From assembly GCA_003535955.1 (NCBI GenBank), contig DPZM01000300.1, positions 1-11,284 of the forward strand: a DNA stretch of 11,284 bases, written 5' to 3'. Below the pieces are notes generated by a model. It had not been told where the DNA came from. It saw only the letters and a program-made list of their open reading frames with translations, and did not search any database. The DNA is from Lachnospiraceae bacterium. GTDB taxonomy: Bacteria > Bacillota > Clostridia > Lachnospirales > Lachnospiraceae. Both the position numbers and the translations under genes were made by a program. Shown in pieces: positions 6,904 to 11,284 of this stretch. The stretch's first letter is position 1, and each line of letters starts with the position of its first letter.

Positions 6904-7751
6904 TCGAAATAAACGGACAGACAGCGGTGTATGGGATAATAGGCAAGCCTATCGGGCATACCATGTCTCCTGCCATACACAACATGATCTCGGAAGCTAT
7001 GGGGATCAATGCGGTATATGTTCCGTTCACGGCAAATGATGACCTTGACAGTGTTGTCAGGGGCCTTTATTCCCTTGGAGTTAAGGGGATAAACGTGACG
7101 GTTCCCTATAAAACAGGCGTCATAGAAAGGCTGCATGCGGTAGATGACCTGGCGGGACGAATAGGTGCGGTGAATACGCTTAAATATACGGAAGACGGTT
7201 ATTACGGCTATAATACGGACATACTCGGGCTGTCAAGAGAACTTGAGGAGGTGGGCTTATCCCTTAAGGAAAGGGATGTCGTCATATTGGGAGCCGGAGG
7301 GGCGGCAAGGGCTGTCGCATTTATGTGCGCCGGCATGGAACCTTCCTCGGTTACCATTGCCAACAGAACTGTTTCAAGGGCCGAAGATATACTGAGCGAT
7401 CTGTCCGAATATGCTGCAGGGCTTAGAACATCGGCGGTTTCCACGGATGAATTGAGCCATATAGCGGGTAGTGATCTTATTTTATTCCAGTGCACCAATG
7501 TCGGTCTGTCACCAAGGGATGATGAGTGTGTTGTAAATGACAGGGATTTTTTCGATAAGGTTTATGCCGGTATCGATCTCATATACAAGCCGGCCGAGAC
7601 CATGTTCATGAAATATGTAAAAGAGTCGGGAGGAAGGGCTTACAACGGCCTTAAGATGCTTATATACCAGGCAGTCAGCGCATACGAGATATGGAATGAA
7701 GTGACAGTGCCGGCAGACCTTATAAACAGGATCGAGAGGGAACTTAAATGA
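6900..7751 (+). CDS. aroE: Shikimate dehydrogenase AroE
   Basis: AroE reduces 3-dehydroshikimate to shikimate with NADPH, the fourth step of the chorismate pathway. The 283-residue length is normal. The substrate domain shows YGIIGKPIGHTMSPAIHN at residues 11-28, with T21 and S23 at the shikimate-binding positions. NVTVPYK includes the catalytic K71. N92 lies in AVNT, and D107 in GYNTD is the partner catalytic aspartate. The NADPH domain has GAGGAAR at 131-137 and the NRT motif that reads the cofactor phosphate. The ATG at 6900 has a near-perfect GGAGGTGA (6885-6892) seven bases upstream and overlaps the yqeG stop. The next gene, aroK, performs the following reaction, so this is a functional operon pair. 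Confidence 0.97.
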   Translation: MIEINGQTAVYGIIGKPIGHTMSPAIHNMISEAMGINAVYVPFTANDDLDSVVRGLYSLGVKGINVTVPYKTGVIERLHAVDDLAGRIGAVNTLKYTEDGYYGYNTDILGLSRELEEVGLSLKERDVVILGAGGAARAVAFMCAGMEPSSVTIANRTVSRAEDILSDLSEYAAGLRTSAVSTDELSHIAGSDLILFQCTNVGLSPRDDECVVNDRDFFDKVYAGIDLIYKPAETMFMKYVKESGGRAYNGLKMLIYQAVSAYEIWNEVTVPADLINRIERELK

Positions 7752-8263
7752 AAAATATCTGTCTTATAGGCTATATGGGTTCAGGGAAAACAACAGTCGG
7801 ACGGCTTCTCGCTGATGCACTTTCGTGTGATTTTGAAGATACGGATGAGATGATCGTTGAAAGAGAAGGGAGGCCGATAAGTGATATTTTCGAAAAAGAG
7901 GGAGAACCTTATTTCCGCCGGCTTGAAACGGATCTTCTTAACGAGCTCTGCGATAAGGGCTTAAGCAAAACCGTGCTATCAACAGGCGGAGGCCTTCCGG
8001 TAGCGGAAAGGAACCGTCCAATTCTTAAGAAGATAGGTAAGGTGGTATATTTAAGGGCTGAGGCAGAATCATTATACATGCGGGTTAAAGAGGATAAGGG
8101 ACGGCCGCTTCTTGAAACCGGTGATAAATTGAAAAAGATCCGGGAAATGCTTGCCGTTAGGGGACCGATATATGAAGTGACAGCAGATTTTATAATAGAT
8201 ACGGATCATATTGATGAAGAGCAGACAGTTAAAGAGATAGTGAATATTTTAAAAAGTTCTTGA
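7748..8263 (+). CDS. aroK: Shikimate kinase AroK
   Basis: AroK phosphorylates shikimate to shikimate 3-phosphate with ATP, directly after the AroE step. The 171-residue P-loop kinase has Walker A GYMGSGKTT at residues 8-16. DTD at 31-33 includes the shikimate-binding D33. R58 in YFRRLE and GGG at 81-83 followed by LP are the other substrate contacts, and the lid region contains RPLLE. The ATG overlaps the aroE stop as ATGA, with GAGAGGG (7734-7740) seven bases upstream. No terminator follows; a weak promoter for efp may overlap its 3' end. Confidence 0.97.
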   Translation: MKNICLIGYMGSGKTTVGRLLADALSCDFEDTDEMIVEREGRPISDIFEKEGEPYFRRLETDLLNELCDKGLSKTVLSTGGGLPVAERNRPILKKIGKVVYLRAEAESLYMRVKEDKGRPLLETGDKLKKIREMLAVRGPIYEVTADFIIDTDHIDEEQTVKEIVNILKSS

Positions 8264-8286
8264 AATATAACCGGCTATAGTATAAA
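8257..8286 (+). promoter_or_regulatory. Weak candidate promoter for efp
   Basis: TTCTTG (8257-8262) and TATAAA (8281-8286) are 18 bases apart. An alternative -35, TTGAAA (8260-8265), leaves a spacer of only 15. It overlaps the aroK stop and would give a leader of about 42 bases. Read-through from aroK is also possible because no terminator intervenes. Confidence 0.4.
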
Positions 8287-8334
8287 CTGTTTGAGGAATT
8301 ATTGCTTGAGTGCGTATTAAGGAGGAATATTTTT

Positions 8335-8892
8335 ATGATATCAGCAGGCGATTTTAGAAATGGCTTAACTGTTGAGATGGACAATGGAATTTTTCAGATA
8401 ATAGAGTTCCAGCATGTTAAACCCGGTAAGGGAGCAGCATTTGTAAGGACCAAGTTAAAGAATATCATCAGTGGCGGTGTTGTTGAGAAATCCTTCAGGC
8501 CCACTGAGAAGTTCCCTCAGGCGCGTATCGACAGAAAGGATATGCAGTATCTTTATTCTGATGGGGATTTATATAACTTCATGGACACAGAGTCATACGA
8601 GCAGATAGCACTTAACGGTGAGACTGTCGGCGATGCCCTTAAGTTTGTTAAGGAGAACGAGATGGTTAAGATATGCTCACATAACGGAAATGTATTTTCC
8701 GTTGAGCCCCCTCTGTTCGTTGAACTCGAGATCACCGAGACGGAGCCCGGATTTAAGGGCGATACGGCTACGGGTGCAACCAAGCCCGCAGTTGTTGAGA
8801 CAGGAGCAACGGTTTACGTTCCTCTCTTTGTTGAACTCGGTGACAAGATTAAGATCGATACTCGTACGGGTGAGTATCTGTCCAGGGTTTAA
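8335..8892 (+). CDS. efp: Translation elongation factor P
   Basis: EF-P binds the ribosome between the P and E sites and speeds peptide bond formation at consecutive prolines. The 185-residue length is standard, with an N-terminal KOW-like domain followed by two OB-like domains. The tip loop HVKPGKGAAFVRTKLKN carries K32, the position modified in other bacteria (5-aminopentanol in Bacillus). The C-terminal signature GATVYVPLFVELGDKIKID and TGEYLSRV is complete. The ATG at 8335 is chosen because AAGGAGGAA (8319-8327) lies seven bases upstream; the frame is open further up to 8302, but without a supporting site. An intrinsic terminator follows. No lysine-modification enzymes for EF-P are in the window. 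Confidence 0.97.
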   Translation: MISAGDFRNGLTVEMDNGIFQIIEFQHVKPGKGAAFVRTKLKNIISGGVVEKSFRPTEKFPQARIDRKDMQYLYSDGDLYNFMDTESYEQIALNGETVGDALKFVKENEMVKICSHNGNVFSVEPPLFVELEITETEPGFKGDTATGATKPAVVETGATVYVPLFVELGDKIKIDTRTGEYLSRV

Positions 8893-8917
8893 TTGTAATC
8901 AGCTTAGATACTTACAG

Positions 8918-8946
8918 GCTCCTTTCCTTTGGGGAAGGAGCTTTTA
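8918..8946 (+). terminator. Intrinsic terminator after efp
   Basis: GCTCCTTTCC (8918-8927) pairs with GGGAAGGAGC (8932-8941; written 5' to 3') over ten base pairs, including one T-G, around a TTTG loop. TTTTATT follows. It lies 25 bases past the efp stop and closes the yqeG-aroE-aroK-efp run. Confidence 0.88.
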
Positions 8947-8953
8947 TTGTGCA

Positions 8954-9033
8954 GAACACTTTGCGAGGTGTTTTAGAGCTTAGTGTGAGCCGGTCATCGA
9001 ACCTTAGCGAGGTTTTCAGAGCTTGGTTGAGAT
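8954..9033 (+). repeat. Two-unit imperfect direct repeat in the DUF5688 leader
   Basis: Two units of about 35 bases repeat with a period of 43-44 bases. Unit 1 runs from about 8954 to 8989 and unit 2 from about 8998 to 9033. Both contain GCGAGGT (8963 and 9007) and AGAGCTT (8975 and 9018). Each unit has a short word X (ACACT or AACCT), then its complement (GGTGT or AGGTT), then a second complement (AGTGT or GGTT). The words differ between units but stay complementary within each unit, which points to an RNA or DNA hairpin under selection or to an old mobile repeat. Confidence 0.65.
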
Positions 9034-9066
9034 GACAATATCCGTCTGCCGATATCTCAACCAAGC
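9021..9066 (+). promoter_or_regulatory. Long hairpin just before the DUF5688 ribosome binding site
   Basis: GCTTGGTTGAGAT (9021-9033) and ATCTCAACCAAGC (9054-9066) form a perfect 13-bp stem with a 20-base loop. The 5' arm is the end of repeat unit 2. No T tract follows, so it is not a standard terminator. The ribosome binding site GAAGGAGAG begins two bases later (9068-9076), so the stem could influence translation of the next gene. Confidence 0.6.
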
Positions 9067-9081
9067 AGAAGGAGAGACAGT

Positions 9082-9996
9082 ATGACAGAAAATAAAAGAT
9101 TTGAAGAATTCGCGGACGATGTCCGCTCGGCAATGGCACTCAGATATCCCGATGACAATGTGGAGATCAAGAGAGTTACTAAGAATAACGGAGTGATATA
9201 TACGGGTATATCGGTCTGCAATGAAGATGAGAAGGTTTATCCGACCATATATCTGGAACCCTTCTACGAGGAGTTCGGTGAGGAACCCTTAAGTGATGAA
9301 CTGATTGACAGGATATGCGGGATATATGAGAGCCGCAGGCTGGGAGCCACTCCCGGGCTTGATTTCCTGCTTGACTATGAAACGGTCAGGAAGAACTTAA
9401 GGTGTAAGCTCATAAATTACAGGAGTAATGAGGAATGGCTTAAGGATGTTCCTCACAAGCTTTTTCTGGATCTTGCGATAGTTCCGTATTATCGGATAAA
9501 GGACTGCGATCTGGGCAGGACCATAATGAGCGAGGGAACCTTCGTTATAAGGAATTCCCACCTTGAAATGTGGCATGTTGATGAAGACGACCTTATCGGA
9601 GAGAGCATGAAGAATACCTTTGCCATGGAGTGTCCCGTGATAACGGGCATTTATGAGGTGTTAAGGAAGCTTAACCCGGCTTTTGCCGCAAGCGTTAGAG
9701 AGGAAGCTGAGGTTGCGCCCATGTATGTTATGACCACTGACGGAGTAAACGGTGCCGTATCCATGCTCTATGAGGAAAAGATCGGTGACTTCTGTGAAAC
9801 TATTGACTCTGATGTATATGTAATACCTAGTTCGGTCAATGAGGTCATCCTCGTACCCCGGAAGGGCTGCATTCCGGAAGGCATGCTTAATGAGATGATA
9901 AGGGAAGTCAATGCTACCGAGCTTGAGCCTGTAGATGTTCTGTCGGATCATGTTTACTATTTTGATCGCGACGAGGGCTACAGAATGGCTGTATGA
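9082..9996 (+). CDS. DUF5688-like protein, function unknown
   Basis: The 304-residue protein appears cytoplasmic and soluble, with no signal peptide or membrane segment. Recognisable features resemble the DUF5688 family common in Lachnospiraceae: an acidic N-terminal part with a YPTIYLEPFYEEF stretch near residue 50, KLINYRSNEEWLKDVPHKLF followed by LDLAIVPYYRI near 112-142, IRNSHLEMW near 155, MYVMTTDGVNGAVSMLYEEK near 215, and VYVIPSSVNEVILVP near 245. No catalytic motif is evident and no function is known to me. The ATG at 9082 is supported by GAAGGAGAG (9068-9076). The gene sits alone after the efp terminator and its leader contains the repeats and hairpin at 8954-9066. No clear promoter was found in that leader. 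No terminator follows; the tRNA promoter begins 13 bases after the stop. Confidence 0.85.
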   Translation: MTENKRFEEFADDVRSAMALRYPDDNVEIKRVTKNNGVIYTGISVCNEDEKVYPTIYLEPFYEEFGEEPLSDELIDRICGIYESRRLGATPGLDFLLDYETVRKNLRCKLINYRSNEEWLKDVPHKLFLDLAIVPYYRIKDCDLGRTIMSEGTFVIRNSHLEMWHVDEDDLIGESMKNTFAMECPVITGIYEVLRKLNPAFAASVREEAEVAPMYVMTTDGVNGAVSMLYEEKIGDFCETIDSDVYVIPSSVNEVILVPRKGCIPEGMLNEMIREVNATELEPVDVLSDHVYYFDRDEGYRMAV

Positions 9997-10008
9997 TTCC
10001 TAATTTTA

Positions 10009-10037
10009 TTGATATTTTTCGTCCCCTGTGTTATGAT
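10009..10037 (+). promoter_or_regulatory. Promoter of tRNA-Arg
   Basis: TTGATA (10009-10014) and TATGAT (10032-10037) are separated by 17 bases. Transcription would begin about 20 bases before the tRNA acceptor stem, a usual arrangement for a single tRNA gene. Confidence 0.75.
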
Positions 10038-10062
10038 GTATCGGTATGAAGTTTCATATCAG

Positions 10063-10134
10063 GCACTTGTAGCTCAGGGGATAGAGCAACGGATTCCGGT
10101 TCCGTGTGCGGGGGTTCGAATCCTCTCAAGTGCA
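10063..10134 (+). tRNA. tRNA-Arg (anticodon CCG)
   Basis: The acceptor stem pairs GCACTTG (10063-10069) with CAAGTGC (10127-10133), with discriminator A at 10134. The D arm is GCTC with GAGC around AGGGGATA. The anticodon stem ACGGA and TCCGT encloses TTCCGGT, giving anticodon CCG (10096-10098), which reads CGG. The variable loop is GTGC. The T arm is GGGGG with CCTCT around TTCGAAT and contains two G-T pairs. The CCA end is not encoded. No terminator follows, so the primary transcript may extend into the downstream gene. Confidence 0.95.
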
Positions 10135-10163
10135 TTATTTATCATGAGGAGGGACCCGCTTGC

Positions 10164-10281
10164 GGGAGGAGTCCTTATGATGGCAGGCGAGAATGAACCG
10201 TATAGCCATGGGGGATGCCTTATGATGGCAGGCCAACCCGTGCCGGTAAGCCGGGCGGGAGGAGTCCTTGTGATGGGAGGC
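10164..10281 (+). repeat. GC-rich imperfect tandem repeat, three units
   Basis: The core CCTTATGATGGCAGGC occurs at 10173-10188 and 10218-10233, and with two changes as CCTTGTGATGGGAGGC at 10266-10281. Unit spacings are 45 and 48 bases, both multiples of three. Each core is preceded by a G-rich GGGAGGAGT or GGGGGATG block. A degenerate fourth GGGAGTA occurs at 10303-10309. Short GC hairpins (CCCGC/GCGGG at 10155-10166; CCGG/CCGG around 10243-10254) lie between units. The block is clearly richer in G and C than its surroundings. Confidence 0.7.
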
Positions 10282-10326
10282 CGAAACGTATTGGGTAGCG
10301 GTGGGAGTAAAGTATTAAGGAGATAA
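10177..10326 (+). CDS. Candidate small ORF through the repeat block
   Basis: An ATG at 10177 opens a 49-codon frame beginning MMAGENEPYSHGGCLMMAGQ and ending GSKVLRR before TAA at 10324-10326, one base ahead of the next start codon. GGGAGGAG (10164-10171) is five bases upstream of the ATG, an excellent ribosome binding site. The repeat units are in this frame and read GGVLMMAG, GGCLMMAG and GGVLVMGG. The product resembles no family I know. It may instead be chance within a repeat, because the repeat itself carries the purine block and the ATG. It would be expressed by read-through from the tRNA promoter. Confidence 0.35.
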   Translation: MMAGENEPYSHGGCLMMAGQPVPVSRAGGVLVMGGRNVLGSGGSKVLRR

Positions 10327-10327
10327 A

Positions 10328-11284
10328 ATGAATAAACTTACAGATTTCGTAAGAAAGTATTTATTATATGTCATATTAGGCGGTGCTTTTTTAGTACTTG
10401 TGATTTTCCTTATAATATTTATGGCAACGCACAAGGGGGGAAGCAAGGATGACGGAGTCGACACTTCAACATTCCCTACCAGCTCGGTGGAAGTTCCAAA
10501 GGATAAGTATGAGGAGAATAAGTACCCCAATGTAACGGCACTTATGGAGAGCTATTACAAGGCTGTTATGGATGGTGATGCGGATGCGGCAGCTGCCAAA
10601 TGTGATGTGCTGCCCGATCAGGAACGGTACAGAATAGAAGAGATGGCCAAGTATTACCAGTCCTTCTCTGATTTTAACGTATACACCAAGAAAGGTTATC
10701 AGGAGGATTCATATGTTGTTCTTGTGACCTTCGACATTACGTTTACGGGTGTGTCAACCCCCGCTCCTTCGCTGGAGTCGACTTATGTGTGTACCAATGA
10801 ATCGGGGTCTCTTTACATAAACAAGTCGGAGCTGTCGGATGACGAGCAGGCCTACTTCCTTGAGATGTCTTCCCAGTCGGATGTGGAGGAGCTTACCAGT
10901 AAGATAAGCGCCGAATACAATAAGGCAATAGAATCGGATCCCCAGCTCGAAGCCAAGCTTAAGGAGATCGAAACGGATGTCAACGAGGCAGTTAAGGCTA
11001 AGCTTACCGAACAGCAGCAGCAGAAGCAGCAGGAGGAAGCCGATGCCGAGGCCGAGGCCAAGAAGGCCGAACAGGCAGCCAATGCCCAGACCGTAAAGGC
11101 TACCGATGTTGTAAACATACGTGCTTCGGCAAGTACCGATTCGGATTCGCTTGGTAAGGCTCAGATCGGCGATACCTACAAAAGGCTCGAAGAGATGGAG
11201 AACGGCTGGAGTAAGATCGATTATAACGGTACGGAGGCCTACATCAAGTCGGATTACCTTGAAGTTGTAGATGACGGATCGTCA
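10328..11284 (+). CDS. Membrane-anchored protein with SH3b domain (3' end outside window)
   Basis: The frame is open from ATG 10328 through the window edge, 319 residues without a stop. AAGGAGA (10317-10323) precedes the start. A short basic N terminus is followed by one membrane segment at about residues 13-33 (YLLYVILGGAFLVLVIFLII), with no cleavage motif, so the rest is probably outside the cell. Residues about 66-180 form an alpha-beta region starting YPNVTALMESYYKAVMDGD, similar in style to NTF2-like folds. A Gln/Glu/Ala-rich helix predicted to coil lies at about 215-253 (TEQQQQKQQEEADAEAEAKK). A bacterial SH3 domain follows at about 254-313, with VVNIRASAS, GWSKIDYNG and AYIKSDYLEV. Such domains usually bind peptidoglycan peptides, so a cell-wall role is plausible, but no enzyme domain is visible up to the edge. 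Confidence 0.85.
   Translation, partial: MNKLTDFVRKYLLYVILGGAFLVLVIFLIIFMATHKGGSKDDGVDTSTFPTSSVEVPKDKYEENKYPNVTALMESYYKAVMDGDADAAAAKCDVLPDQERYRIEEMAKYYQSFSDFNVYTKKGYQEDSYVVLVTFDITFTGVSTPAPSLESTYVCTNESGSLYINKSELSDDEQAYFLEMSSQSDVEELTSKISAEYNKAIESDPQLEAKLKEIETDVNEAVKAKLTEQQQQKQQEEADAEAEAKKAEQAANAQTVKATDVVNIRASASTDSDSLGKAQIGDTYKRLEEMENGWSKIDYNGTEAYIKSDYLEVVDDGSS

Noticed and set aside
8970..8981. GTTTTAGAGCTT, which looks like the start of a type II-A CRISPR repeat
   Set aside because: Only one exact copy exists; the second copy (TTTTCAGAGCTT) differs. The 43-44 base period is too short for a 36-base repeat plus a 30-base spacer, and no cas gene is nearby. It belongs to the hairpin repeat units.
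9048..9055. Perfect GCCGATAT upstream of the DUF5688 gene, suggesting a second sigma-D promoter
   Set aside because: No TAAA-like -35 lies 14-16 bases upstream (GAGA, AGAT and TGAG are found there). The octamer overlaps the 3' arm of the 13-bp hairpin, so chance is likely.
10009..10176. Open frame starting with TTG at 10009 and running through the tRNA
   Set aside because: The TTG is the -35 box of the tRNA promoter and the frame crosses the whole tRNA-Arg. Only the part from 10177 deserves consideration as coding.
10164..10281. CRISPR-like repeat and spacer arrangement (about 25-base repeats, 21-23 base gaps)
   Set aside because: Units are degenerate, only three exist, the gaps are too short, and the block is better explained as an in-frame tandem repeat.
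10291..10318. TTGGGT and TATTAA as a promoter for the SH3b gene
   Set aside because: The boxes are poor matches and would place the transcription start almost on the start codon, leaving no room for the ribosome binding site.

Overview
The window looks like a chromosomal core region of a motile, anaerobic Clostridia member, most likely Lachnospiraceae. This is inferred from the FtsZ start (TTG initiation, then LEIKT), the ftsW-ftsQ-ftsZ order without ftsA or murG, a DUF5688-type protein, heavy use of AGG/AGA arginine codons, AGGAGG-type ribosome binding sites and a sigma-D (sigma-28) type promoter. All genes are on the + strand.

Layout. (1) 34-4892 is the distal part of a division and cell wall cluster: murD, ftsW and ftsQ/divIB are packed with overlapping or nearly overlapping ends, then ftsZ follows behind its own promoter and is closed by a strong hairpin terminator. 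(2) 4964-6351 holds a small unrecognised gene just after that terminator, nrdR, and a 132-residue unrecognised protein preceded by an almost ideal sigma-D promoter. (3) 6382-8892 is a metabolic and translation run, yqeG-aroE-aroK, with ATGA overlaps, followed by efp and a terminator. (4) 8947-11284 is the accessory-looking end: a repeat and hairpin leader, a DUF5688-like gene, tRNA-Arg(CCG) with its own promoter, a GC-rich imperfect tandem repeat that is open in one frame, and a membrane-anchored SH3b protein cut by the window edge.

How the genes work together. MurD adds D-Glu to the peptidoglycan precursor. FtsW polymerises septal glycan, FtsQ/DivIB links the cytoplasmic ring to the periplasmic-side synthase, and FtsZ forms the ring. 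NrdR controls dNTP supply. AroE and AroK carry out consecutive steps of the shikimate pathway. EF-P relieves ribosome stalling at polyproline.

The core genes are ordinary. The most interesting signals lie between genes: the sigma-D promoter at 5811-5837 in front of an unknown protein, the leader at 8954-9066 with mutually exclusive pairings that covary between two repeat units, and the in-frame repeat block at 10164-10326. No defence system, CRISPR array, insertion sequence or integrase is visible.
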